A stretch of 64,000 bases of DNA from positions 152,334,001 through 152,398,000 of the forward strand of contig JBITNC010000001.1 of assembly GCA_050084985.1 (NCBI GenBank), given 5' to 3'. The DNA comes from Nageia nagi. Taxonomy: Eukaryota > Pinophyta. Within the stretch, counting starts at the first letter, position 1, and every line of letters begins with the position of its first letter. This document shows, piece after piece, positions 47,100 through 58,546 of this stretch. The notes under the pieces were generated by a model. The model was not told the origin of the DNA. It saw only the letters and a program-made list of their open reading frames with translations, and did no database searches. Made by a program: the position numbers and the translations under genes.

Positions 47100-47290
47100 T
47101 AGTTGCGGAGTCTCAATTGTATAAAGGTTGACAATATGCATCTCTTGCCATTGTGCATGGCCCATATTCCATGTGAGTGCTTGGGGTATAAAGTCCTTTC
47201 ATGTAGAACCAAGTAATGCTGTTTCCCCCAAGTTGAGTTGTAGTTTTGGAAGGAACAAAAAACATACCAACAAAATGTAGAGAGGAGCAT
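47100..47290 (-). repeat. Dispersed repeat, partner of 29,470-29,660
   Basis: Inverted, diverged match to the sequence inside element C; contains the inverse of CACTCACATGGAATATGG. Probably LTR or leader debris of a related element. Confidence 0.6.
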
Positions 47291-47299
47291 TTGCAAAGT

Positions 47300-50125
47300 A
47301 TTTGAATGGAGATAGATGGTTTATAGAGGTGCCAAATAATTGAAGAAGTGAGCTAGCTTTCGAGTACTTATTTTGGACAGTACTTATCTTGGAGATGAAG
47401 AGGATGGATTGCAAACTTAGCTTGGACAATACACAATATTTATAATGGTAAACTATGGGTTATTCACTAATAGAAAAATCCACTTTGAATTTCAAAGATT
47501 CTATCATCTCTCAATTGAAATACACAACAACTATGGCTCTCATACAAAGCTCAACAGCTTACATATGGCTCACACAGAGTCACAACACACTAGCAAGTTC
47601 TCTAGAGATGCAACGCAATTTTTTCAATACAATCAGCTCTATACAATGCTTATTCTACCAACTTTTTCTTGCTTTCTACACAATCCAATGGATTGCTTCC
47701 TTGTAGAGTGTGTAGCCATTGGACATGATAGTCAAACTATAATTTAATTCAAGCATGGTGGCTCATGTCTTTCCACTTGGAAATGTACAAGTGGGTCATG
47801 CTACATTTATTTGTACATGGCACCGTTTTGTTGTGTATTCTTTAATGCACAATAGAACATATTCTTGTTACTTACTTTAATAACCAATAACTTAAACTAA
47901 ATAATATATGTTCTTGGTATTTTAATTTGAACTTATTTAAATAATCACAAGATTACATTACCATCTCAGAAGGAAAAAACTATAGAAAACTTTGATGAGA
48001 TTCCTTAGTAACTTAGTAATAGCTTCAAGAGTGAAAACATGGTTTATAGTTTGATGTTCATCCTGAAGGCCAACTTTCCCTCTCTCTCTCTAAGCTTGGT
48101 TTTCCCCATTGATTTGAAAATTTTATGTCAAAGGTTGTGACATAAAGTTTAACAATTGTGTGACGAATTGTGATAGTTTTGTAATTGCTAGGATCACATT
48201 GTGATCATATTTGTTGACGGGGTGAATAACATGTTGCAATCAAGGAGGAGGAATATGAGAGCTAATGATCTCATTGAATGTCCTTGAAAAGGGATGCATA
48301 TTAGATTCAACACCATGGTTGAAAGACTCATCCTGAAGTCCCTCAATCAACAACCTTGCTCGTTCAAAGTTTTTGTATGGTTCTATTGATCCCCCTTGGG
48401 AAAAAAGAGAAACATGGTGGAGGGTAAGAGACATGGATGCCAAGCTGCCTCAAGATATGATGCAAGGAATTGCTATGAGAGACCTATGTCTAAGGTTAAT
48501 GCATGTATGGGATATTTAAAATACATGCAAAAGCTTAACGATCCAGTATCAACTTGCCACTTGATGAGTCCTTAGTAAATAATAGATGAATGTTCAGTCA
48601 GCTTCAAAAACTCATGAGTCAACTGTAGTTTCTGTTCAACTGAACTATGCAAGTTTACTCACAAGATTTGGGATTACTTGTAGTGTTTGATAGCTATGGA
48701 TATAACTTGGATAGTCATGACCTCTCCTACCAATCATTTAATTCCTCATAATAAGGTAGTTAATATATGTACTAATATAGGAAGATATAATATATTATGA
48801 ATTTATATCAGAAGGTAGTGATTATTGGGTTTGCTTTAGTTTCCCAACTTTCCTGATTGTTGTTCTAGATAACCTATTGCGAGTTAAGTGCTTTTGTTCT
48901 TTTGCTTCTACATTGGACAGCATGTGAGAGTTTGTTTTTGGCTGATAAATTCCCCTTTGGTGTAACCTTTGGCTTGTATGTGACATCCAATTGGTATCTC
49001 TTTTCTCAAACATCTGAGACTTGCACCTGACGTTGTTTGTGGGGTATGTCCACATTGAAAGTTGGATGTGGTAATGTACACAATTTCAACATATTAACTT
49101 AGTAACATTGATTTTACGGATTTGAACATAGTGCTTTCCTATGGAAGTCTCACTTGTTTACTGCTTGAGCCTATCCCATTTAGCACAAGTTACAATGCAA
49201 GATAATTATCTAATATATTTATTGTGTGTTCTAGTAAATTTACGTGGAATGGCTATTTTACCTTTCTTTGATATTGTGAAGGGTCCATGATGTGCTGGGT
49301 ATAGTTTATACATTTATTGCATGACAATGATTTGTTTAAATTCCTTTTATATATATCAATAAAAATTTAAACTGATTATGGTGTTCTATATTGGTCTTGG
49401 TAAATGTATGCAACTGAATGTTCCCAGTCCGATTCTTTGAGGCAATGAGGTCTGTGAAACACTATCTTAATCCAAGGCAATACTGTGTGTGAACATCATG
49501 AAATCTATCACAGACATATAGAGGGTAGCATTTTAAAGTTCAACATGTATGCACTGTCTTTCACACCCAGCCCAACTATTACTTCTGTTCAGTTATACTT
49601 TTATACACGTCATGCTTGCATGCTTCCGTTCAATTATACTATTATGCACATGCCATTGCTTGCATAGGGTATATAAACTATAAAGGATTGGCAGTATATT
49701 ACCACCGAAAATGTAGGATCTAGTGTTGTCAAAAATTAGAAACGATAGTTTGAACATTGCAATGTCAATCACGTTAAATGTTAGGTCTCAAAAGTACTTT
49801 AGACTATGATGATTCATACAATAATATTTCTTGAGATGAGAAAACGAATATACAGTGTGACCTGTTTCCTTAATTTCTGATTCATATGTTGAAGAGTTTA
49901 TTTTTGTAAATGAAAAAAATTAATCAAGAGCAAGCAGAATAATGCTTTGTCAAAATGCACAAGGTTCTGTGGTAGGAAAGAAGGATTGCTTCAAGTAGCA
50001 CAGAGATATGGACCATTTAACTTTTTTCTTGATAATTGTGAAGGATCATGCAGGAATCCTCATTCTTTTAGACGCGTTTTTTATAAATAGTCAGATCAAG
50101 TTAAAGGCTTAATGCAATTTTGTAG
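47300..50125 (+). other. Intron sequence before exon 3, nothing recognised
   Basis: AT-rich with no exon, RNA gene or element ends seen. Ends in the acceptor TTTTGTAG. Confidence 0.5.
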
Positions 50126-50239
50126 GTACTGAACATGCTTTGTTGTTGGGTTGAAGATCCAAACTCAGAGGCTTTTAAAAGGCATCTTCCACGAATTGCA
50201 GACTATCTATGGGTTGCAGAGGATGGCATGAAAATGCAG
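50126..50239 (+). CDS. Oxidosqualene cyclase exon 3 of window (VLNMLCCW...DGMKMQ)
   Basis: 38 codons, [20 protein letters not shown] to EDGMKMQ, in phase 0 at both ends. The acceptor is TTTTGTAG and the donor CAG|GTTGG. The intron before it is 11.3 kb and the one after only 206 bp, so four exons cluster within 0.9 kb. Confidence 0.95.
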
Positions 50240-50445
50240 GTTGGAATACATATATTTCTTATTGGTTATCATTCTGTGGATGTTTGTTTTAAAGTCATAA
50301 GACATTAATTACCATTTTTTTTGACATAAATCTGATTAGTTTACCTGTGAACTTGCTATTTTTATTTTCATTTTTAAAGTCTTGTTTAAATTAGCATACA
50401 ATGGCATTCTGTTAAATATTTAATAGCTATGGTATTTGTTATTAG

Positions 50446-50568
50446 GGTTACAATGGAAGTCAGTTATGGGACACATCATTTGCCACTCAAGCACTTATCT
50501 CAACCAACCTTCTTGAAGAATGTGGTCCACTGCTTAAGAAGGCACATCAGTATATTGAAAAGACGCAG
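50446..50568 (+). CDS. Oxidosqualene cyclase exon 4 of window (GYNGSQLW...IEKTQ)
   Basis: 41 codons, [20 protein letters not shown] to YIEKTQ, phase 0. The second residue is the Tyr equivalent to Tyr410 of Arabidopsis CAS1, a cycloartenol-specificity position by established mutagenesis work. The acceptor is TTATTAG and the donor CAG|GTTCAT. Confidence 0.95.
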
Positions 50569-50723
50569 GTTCATACTATATGAGTGTTTTGTTATCTTGT
50601 AACCACAATAAGTCTTGTTTTTAAGTGTTTTCCATCTATTTGAAAAAATTGATATTATATTATTTTTCAGTTTGATGCACCTTGTCTCAATATGGTTTTA
50701 ATATGTTTTGGGGTGTTTTGAAG

Positions 50724-50846
50724 TCTCGAGAAAACTGTTCGGGAGATTTGAACTACTATTATCGACATATTTCTTATGGTGCCTGGCCTTTCTCAACAAG
50801 AGATCATGGTTGGCCAATATCAGACTGCTCTTCTGAGGGCTTAAAG
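50724..50846 (+). CDS. Oxidosqualene cyclase exon 5 of window, catalytic Asp exon ([12 protein letters not shown])
   Basis: 41 codons encoding SRENCSGDL...[23 protein letters not shown]. It contains the catalytic acid Asp (D483 equivalent) with His477 and Ile481 equivalents retained. The family motif DCTAE reads DCSSE here, and the usual VLDDCPGDL start reads SRENCSGDL. The start is set by the AG at 50,722-50,723, because only this acceptor keeps both reading frame and family length. The better-looking TTTTTCAG at 50,663-50,670 would put the exon out of frame and reach a stop. The weak acceptor leaves some doubt about the first few residues. Confidence 0.85.
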
Positions 50847-50933
50847 GTATATGGTGATTCAAGCAGCATTTTTTGTTTCATTTAATATTGTAATTCTTAT
50901 CTGCTAACGTGCATTACATCCTTTTTCATGCAG

Positions 50934-51032
50934 GCAGCGTTGGCATTATCACAATTACCTGAAGACATTGTGGGAGAACCATTGTCACCACAGCGTTGTT
51001 TTGACTGTGTCCATTTGATGCTTTCAATGCAG
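50934..51032 (+). CDS. Oxidosqualene cyclase exon 6 of window (AALALSQLPEDIVGEPL...LSMQ)
   Basis: 33 codons, phase 0, matching the family's segment between EGLK and QNxDGGFATYE. The acceptor is TTCATGCAG. The donor reads CAG|GCAAGC, a GC-AG intron. No GT donor is available at the point where the family's exon ends, and CAG|GCAAG fits the known consensus for GC donors. Confidence 0.92.
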
Positions 51033-53202
51033 GCAAGCACCAATTCTACCCTTTGTCGAACTTGAACAATCTCTAGCAGTGATGTTTTGATTATAAATAT
51101 TTTAACAAAGCCTTTACTGATGGAAAATGTCTTGTAGGTTTAGGTTGTGTAGCTTATCTAAAAGGAAGAGTTGAAAATTATGTGGAATGGTATTTAGTTA
51201 CAACTTACATGCTAAGAAATAAAAAAGAGTTTGTATCTATAAGGAGATTCATATGGATGTAGCCATTTTATATGAGGTTTTATACGACTGAACTTTTTGT
51301 TTGACACATGTTATAAAGGTCTACACAGATTCCATTCATACAGATCTCTTATTAAATGTAAATATTATAATATATTTTCAGCTTCTCAGGATTAACATTC
51401 ATGTAGCATATAATATATATTTTTTGCATATATTGTATTATAGAGCTGCAGGTCACCTTCCCTTTATTTTTCAGCGTTGACTGTCATAGAGAAAGGTTGC
51501 CTTATCCTTCCCGAGTTGTATTGTCTATGTATTTGAAGAATTTGTTTGTTGATGATATGAGACTCGTCATATTTCACCTGTGCATTTGTGAATTGTTGCT
51601 ATTGTGATTTCTTCTATTGTTTCTATGCTATCATCACTGCCACCCTTTAAAGTTTGAACTATTTTTTTTAGGTTGTCCTTAGGTCCTCTACTTTTATTAA
51701 GTTCCCATATAACATTTAGAATAAATAGCATCTTCAAAGGAAAGCAGAAAAAAATGCATCTCCCAAGAAGAACAATTTTTTTTTTATCATGTTTATTAGA
51801 GAAGAAGAGAAAGTCTAAAATTGAACTCTAAAAATCTGGGAAATCCTTTCTTCAACAATTGAACATCTGATAGCTCATCCTTGTTCTTGAAGGGCTTATT
51901 AGTCTGGAGGATTGCAGATAATTATTCACATTGTATATGAAGAATTAGCAATATATCCATTTCTGCTCCTGCCACACACTTTTTCAAAATTTCAAATGTT
52001 GGTGAACCTCCCTCTCTCAAACAACAGCATTTTTAGTTTTTTTTGCAGTTGAAAAAATTGTTCCTAACAGGGTTACGTGGGAATACGTTCCCCTTGGAGG
52101 AAGTGTTCCCGCTATCTTTTGAATGTCATGGGGAACATCCAGAATCATTTCCCTATAAAATTAAATAAAAGGATGCAAAACAGATTGGTGAGACCCACCA
52201 ATGTCCTTTAACCCCTCCAAACCCTAAAATGACTTATATAGCCATTCCAAAATAAAAATAAAAATTTGAAAATTCCAGGAATTGTTACTAGTATTACTTG
52301 TCCTTCCCCTGCCGTTCCCAGGGCATTCCCAAAAATGACTTTCCTGTTCCCTGTTCCTGGGAATGCGTTCTCCCAGGGCATTTTGGCAATTGTTAATTAT
52401 TGAAGTTATTTTATTTTTCGTACCCTGATATATGATAGAAATGCAACTGGCAATCCTTTGTTACATTTGAAAGACATTCTAACAAAAATAAGTTTGAAAG
52501 ATGTAGTTTTTCAAATATCAACATTTCTCCTCTTTACAATTATTAATATGAAACTATTCATTGTGCATTTTGTAAAGTTTTCATCTCTTGTATCATTGCT
52601 GTCGCTTGTATAATTATAATGCTCTGTTTTTATTCTGTTTGGTTTATTTCATTATGATTAGATATTCAGTTTAGACAATTTGTTGATGTGGATTGAAAAA
52701 ATATCTAATTTTAGAGCACCTTTTAGTAGTTTCTATGTCAATGGTAATATTCCTGAGATCAATGGTCAATGAATGGTTTTGTTCTTTGGCACCATGCCAT
52801 AGGATGACATGTGAAACCTGTACGTCGTTTTGCAAATCTTGTTGTGTACATCATTTAGAAGAAAAATGGAGATGCTTTTACAGTTTTATGAATTTAGTAT
52901 TTACTTTAAAATAGATAGACTAAAAAATATTTTATAATATTTGATATGGACCCAGTTGATATATGTTATGTAACTGTAGAAGTAGGTTATGGTAGGGTAA
53001 ATTTGAGCTGTGGAAGGATGCTTGTAAATGGGAATGGAGGGAAACATTTGCAAAGCTGCATAAATAACTTGATCCAACATTTTATTGTGGTGAAACAAAG
53101 TTCATCCCTTTGTTTTCAGATACAGTGTTTTATATGTGATGATTGTTTGAATGTTCTTGTATATATGCAATGATGCATGATTTTATTTTTCTGCTAGTGC
53201 AG
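51033..53202 (+). other. 2.2-kb GC-AG intron of the cyclase gene
   Basis: Donor GCAAGC, acceptor GTGCAG. Contains a small hAT-like insertion at about 52,063-52,387; otherwise unremarkable AT-rich sequence. Confidence 0.7.
52063..52387. mobile_element. Short non-autonomous hAT-like element (MITE)
   Basis: GC-richer block in an AT-rich intron. Imperfect inverted ends: ACAGGGTTACGTGGGAATAC with GTTCCC on the left, and the inverse of GGGAATGCGTTCTCCCAGGG on the right. Flanked by AATTGTT (52,056-52,062 and 52,388-52,394), a possible 7-8-bp target duplication. No coding. Confidence 0.5.
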
Positions 53203-53259
53203 AATAAAGAAGGTGGTTTTGCAACTTATGAATTGACGAGATCCTATCCTTGGTTAGAG
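53203..53259 (+). CDS. Oxidosqualene cyclase exon 7 of window (NKEGGFATYELTRSYPWLE)
   Basis: A 19-codon micro-exon identical in length and frame to the family's exon carrying a QW repeat; the Q is the last codon of the previous exon and the W is in SYPWLE. The acceptor is CTAGTGCAG and the donor GAG|GTGAGA. It lies alone, 2.2 kb after exon 6 and 5.1 kb before the next exon. Confidence 0.95.
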
Positions 53260-55100
53260 GTGAGATTTATATTAATCCCAGATTGGTCATTTCTGATGTC
53301 TTTTATAATGGTGACATCTGGAAATATTTGTACCAGTCTGGCTTTTGTTTTTTTTAACTTAATCGTTTGATTAGTGCAAAACTGCAACTTATTTTCGTTT
53401 GGTTCTGTATCAAACTCTGCTCTTGCGCAATATGACTTACGGAAGGATTTTATTTATGAATCTTTTCCTTCAAACATTACATAGCTTTGATCTGCATAAG
53501 TATCTCATTGCTTTTGTTTCTTGCACATGGAATTGATTTCAAGTGCTCCACTTCCCCTTTGTGGTGCAGCCTGAAATTTCTGCCTGCCTGATATATTACA
53601 ATCAAGCAAGTAACCGAGATCCATTTCTTGTGAATGCCTAATCAGATTCTCAAATCAAATTGCCAATTGGCAAGGTTCCCAATGGTTGACAACCACCTCA
53701 CACCATAAAAATTAAAAAAATACACCATAATTAGTGCAAATATGCATCATATTATTGATTTGTTCAGTATTTCATATTTATGTACAATCGTGAAAATAAT
53801 GTCTACACAATTTATTCCCGATGTCATTTCAAGATAAATCAGTGAATATAGTTGATGAAATTCAATCGTCATCTCAATGAATAGTGAGAAAATTTGTATG
53901 CTGAAGGGCATCACTATGAACTAATATGGTTATTTATCCTAATGATGGTTACTTTTTGTAATCTGTCAGGGCTGGCCAAGAAATGCCGAATTTTCATTTT
54001 ACAAATATTTATCCATGTTCTCAACTTATCAGTAAGTAGTATATACAATATTCGGACATGTACTTAGCTTTTCTGAGTAGTAAACAAATTGGGCAGTTGT
54101 GTTAAATTTTGCATGACATTTTATCAAATTCCCTCTATAATTTAGTCTTAAATTTGTGCAGGATTTGGGCTGTTTTTGATGGTCAAAATTTTTAATAGTC
54201 ATGTCATATAGAAGCTTCATTTAAAGGATTGTTTGTGGGGAAAAGTCGTGGCTAAATGTTTTTCAATTTGTCTCTTGGGGGGGTTTTCATGCATGGAGTA
54301 CAAAGAGGATTTAGACCTTGTTGATACCCAGACTTGAATTTCGTTTTTCATTGCCAAATTGATCTTTAGATCAAATAATGAAACTATGATTAGAGAATTT
54401 ATGACAGAACTGAATAAAAACACCTTTGGGATCATATTGCTGTGGTCTCTGTCAATTATGTAGCTTATAACGCATCCAACTCTTCATAGAACCAGATGGA
54501 CGTGTCGCATCAGCACTGCTGACTACATTAAAAAGTTTACTCTATGCAATTGGGGTTTATAGGAGGATTACACGAATCCCCCAATATAATAAAAAAATTA
54601 TGTATCCAACTCTGTAATTCAAGGATTATCCATGTTTATATTATTAGGAAGTCTTTTTGAACAATGTCTACATATTTCTGTCAGAGACAGAAATCACAGA
54701 CTGCTCATATATTTGCATTGTTTTGTGCTTCTAATCCTTTAGTGGTTCCTTGGGTTTAACTCTCAAATGAAGATTAAAGAGAAATGTTTCCAACCTTTGG
54801 AGTTGCAATCTTAAGTTGCATCGCACCACTATGCCATTTTGAATCATAAGGAAAACTCCTATAATCTATTGACTTTTACATGTGATATCATGTTTACCTG
54901 AACCTAAACTTAGTCATATTTTTGCTACATCAGTGTAGTCAAGATTTTTGTAACCATTAGACGTAAGTTTTTTGGGTGTTTTTTTTTCCTACCCTAAAAG
55001 GATGAGAAAAAATGTCAACACCTCAGGTTGAAGGGTGTCACCCCTTCCCGTTATGGGGACTAGTTACCCAAAGGTCACTCCACTTATGTTGCGAGAATAA
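53260..55100 (+). other. Intron sequence after exon 7
   Basis: AT-rich, no supported feature up to the D-type element remains at about 55.1 kb. Confidence 0.5.
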
Positions 55101-55103
55101 GAC

Positions 55104-56640
55104 TCAAGGAATGGCTGAGATGTTTGAAGCTACCACCAATATGAATATCATGTGTGGATCAAGGGACTCGGATTTATACCTATGGTTCAACAATGCTATT
55201 CCAGAAAATGCTAAAAAAAACAAATGGGTGCGAAAGCCGTGCCAATAAAATGAAAAAGTGGCGAAGAGACAGTGGGTATAAGGATATGAATAATATGCAT
55301 GCGTACTCATGGGCTTGGATAAGGCCTTAAAAGTTGACTTGTTCGGTTTCGGAGTAGGTTCCATGCACCCTACAGCCGTCGCACTAGCCAACAACACCAA
55401 TGGTCTAGTGGAAGGAGCATGAAGCTGTGGCAAAGATGGTGAAGGATGGGATGGAGGTAATCTTCGATGATTTGGGTGAAGTTCCTACAATGAGCGACAT
55501 GAACAAGATATTCCAAAATATTCAAAGCTTGAATTGCTGATGATAAAGTATTATTAACAATATGTCATTCAACCACTTCGAAAGATATACAAGCACTCTG
55601 GAACTGAGTTCAAGATCCTAGTTACTGTGATTTCTCCCTTTAAGTCCTTCTAGATCTCATACTCCCATCCATCGTTTCTCATAAAGAAACTATCCCATCT
55701 CCTTTCAATTTTCCACTTGGGCTATCCTCTCGATCCATGCTACCTCCCCTTGAGCCGTGGGTCTATGCTTACCATGAAGCAACAAGTATACCAAGTATGA
55801 GTTGAGGTAGAATTTGCGTGTAGTGGCCATAGATTACAATTGTTTTGCAAGGGTGTCACTGAACATCTTGCTCCATTTGATCTTCCTTTCTTTCGCCATC
55901 TCGACAATGAAGCCAAAGAACTCCTTCCTAAATTTAAAGCCATCTTCTTTTTTTAGGATTCTTGACAACATCAAAATCAACTCTGCGGCGGGGTAGAAGT
56001 TGTTGCGAGGGGCATTGATGAGAGCATTTCCCTTAAGGCCATGATGCTCCTCCAGCATCCAATCTCTGATAGCAACGACCGCTTTGTTGGTCCTTTGGTA
56101 ACAAGCAAGTGATTCTACTTCACTGTACTCGAAGCTTCCTTTTGCTGTCCACTGAAATGCTTTCTTGATGGCTTTGGGGCTGAAGTCCATGATGACATCC
56201 CCCTTGATGTCCCTAAGCACCCTCTCGCCTTTTTTCCAATGTTGGCTCACTTCCATGCACAATTCTGGGAAAGGGGCTATGAATGGGACGAAGGTGGTAG
56301 TGGAAAGACCTGAGAAGAACACCACATAAGTGGCAAATCCGTTCTTTGAAAATATGGCCCCTTATGCTAGGGGCTCTCGCCTCTCACATATCGAGAGAGT
56401 ATAGTCTTGTGTCAACGTCTCCAAATCCCTTGCAATCTCTCTTGCTGAACTACTCTTGGAAGTGGTCATCTTGGCTGAGTAGGTGATGAAAGCCTCCGAA
56501 AGTGATGCGCAGGTCTTCCAAGGGTGAGATTGTTCCAACGTTAGCCTTGTATTGCCTCCAAACCACTTGGGCAAGCCTACAAAGGTGGTGGAATGAATTC
56601 GAAGCCCTAAAAATGTTTGCTTCCTGCAATTTTGGCGTAA
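55104..56640 (-). pseudogene. Unknown TE ORF 'D', copy 2
   Basis: Minus strand: 56,574-56,362 (SHPWKTCASLSEAFITYSAK, DLETLTQDYTLSICERREPL), then 56,325-55,834, 163 open codons with FSGLSTTTFVPFIAPFPELC, EVSQHWKKGERVLRDIKGDV, IMDFSPKAIKKAFQW, EHHGLKGNALINAPRNNFYP and KFRKEFFGFIVEMAKERKIK, then decayed remains to about 55,104. The PFPELCMEVS...RVLRDIKGDVIMDFS core aligns with copy 1 at 33.87-34.0 kb. It starts just downstream (minus sense) of hairpin array 3, as copy 1 does of array 1. Not recognised as a known domain. Confidence 0.6.
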
Positions 56641-56856
56641 AAGGTGAACAGGAGAATGATTTGAATTTGAGAAAAATAAGCCCCAGGGCTTGTATTTATA
56701 GGCAAATTAGGTCTCCAACAAACCCTTGTCGGCCATGCATGTTGAGGAATTCATCTTGATTGTCTAGATGGCCGACCTCGAGATGTGTACACATTTAGAA
56801 TTTAATACTTGGCCGCTGAAAACCAGATGTGAGGGTGAGCGATGTAGTTCAAGATG

Positions 56857-57872
56857 GGCGCATGCCCATAAAAGACAAGATTTTGTCTTTCTGGATCATG
56901 CGCTCAACTTGGGAGTGCATGCTCTTGGTCTTTGGTCACCCTGGCTCCTTGCTCGTTCGTCTTGATCTTTGTACTCATGATGGGACCTTAAGTTGTTCAA
57001 ATTTGCCCTTTTTGGTGTCCAGACTTGTCAAATTTCATCTTCATGCTCAACTAGGACAACTCTTAGGCCAGGTGCACTTTTTTGAAAAGACAAGATTTTG
57101 TCTTTTTGAAACGTGAGCCCAACTCTCCAGTCATGCTAGTTGGAGTGCATGTCCCAGAAAGTCCAGATTTTGTCTTTTTGAAACGTGAGCCCAACTCTCC
57201 AATCATGCCAGTTGGAGCGTATGTCCCAGAAAGTCTAGATTTTGTCTTTCTGAGGCATGTGCTAGGCTGCACTTGCTCAGTTTAGCTTGTTTTTGGCCTT
57301 CTGCAATTAGGACTTAGTCAATTTTCACCGTTTTTGCCAACTTGATGTCTCCTTGGGTCAGGCGCATGCTTTAGGAAGTTTGGATTGTCTTTTTAAACCA
57401 TGCGCCTGCCCCTCTTGTCATGTTTGAGCTAGATACTAGCTTTGAGGCTCCATGCCTTAGCCAAATATCACCGTTTGATCAAACTGGATCGCATGCTCTC
57501 AAAAGACAAAATTTTGTCTTTTTGAAGCATGCGTTCACCTCCTGGGTGCTTCATCTTCACTTTCTTATCTTCGAACTTGACCTAGACGACCTTTGGGGTT
57601 GGGTACATGCCCCCAAAAGACAAGATTTTGTCTTTTTGAGGGGTGCGCCTGCTTAGAAGTGCCCAAAGTTGTCTTGTTCATCTTTCATTTTGACCCGGAT
57701 GCCTCCCAGACCCAAGCGCATGTTTCCAAAAGAAAAGATTGTCTTTTTGAGGCATGTGCTTGGCCTAGGAGTGGCCCAGTTTGCCTTCTTCAAACTTGAT
57801 TCCAACTTGGACAGCCCCTAGACACGAGCGCACATCCCAAAAAGAAAAATTTGTCTTTCTAAGGCATGTGCT
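56857..57872. repeat. Hairpin array 3: nine ~48-bp inverted repeats
   Basis: Units at 56,857-56,903, 57,071-57,119, 57,142-57,191, 57,214-57,262, 57,361-57,406, 57,487-57,536, 57,601-57,649, 57,715-57,760 and 57,826-57,872. The best have the core AAAAGACAA-GATT-TTGTCTTTTT with outer arms GCGCATG(C)...(G)CATGCGC. The right arm TTGTCTTTxTGA is kept in almost all; the left arm has decayed in some (57,142, 57,214). Spacing is 72 bp early, then 111-126 bp. Confidence 0.85.
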
Positions 57873-58369
57873 GGGCCTAGGGGTGGCCCAGTTTCACTTG
57901 AGTCGACTCCGACTCGACTTGGGTTTCCCTAGCTCGCCTAGGCTCGACTTAAGATTTTTAGAATTAGCCATTTTTGAAGGATTTTGACTTTTACTCTAAT
58001 ATGACTAGGACCAGGTGAGTGATAACACTTAGGCTTGGGATGATAGGCATGGTACCCAAGGAAGTGGAGATTTTAAAGACTCAACGCAAGGACATGATGT
58101 TGGATAGACCTGTGTTGCGGTGAGTCCCACTGGGGTTTGTTGTGTAAGTCACAACAAGTTCCTTTGTTTACCTTGCTTATGCATTTATTTTGTTTCATAC
58201 CTCAGCAAGATTTGGCGACCATTTATGTTTGTTAGATGTGAGCCATTCCTTAAATTGGTGTTTAATAAAGATGGTTTTATCTGCATGTTATCATTTTCAT
58301 GCTTATAAGAATAATATACTTGATCCAGATCTTATGATTTGTATTAATTGTTTCTGTTTGTATTTGTAG

Positions 58370-58416
58370 TTAATCAACCCAGCAGAGACATTTGGAGATA
58401 TTGTTATTGACTATTC
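58370..58416 (+). CDS. Oxidosqualene cyclase exon 8 of window (LINPAETFGDIVIDYS)
   Basis: 47 bp encoding LINPAETFGDIVIDY plus two bases of a Ser codon (TC|G). The acceptor is TATTTGTAG and the donor GTATGT. The family usually has Pro at the split codon. The phase-2 junction with the next exon is consistent. Confidence 0.95.
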
Positions 58417-58546
58417 GTATGTATTCTACATGTTTCTCTTTGTTGAAAATTCATGGATTTATTACTTGTATTTTTTTATATGTGACATTTGGTAATTAAT
58501 ACTTTACAACCTTCTGTTACAACTATTTATTGTTTGTAATTTTCAG

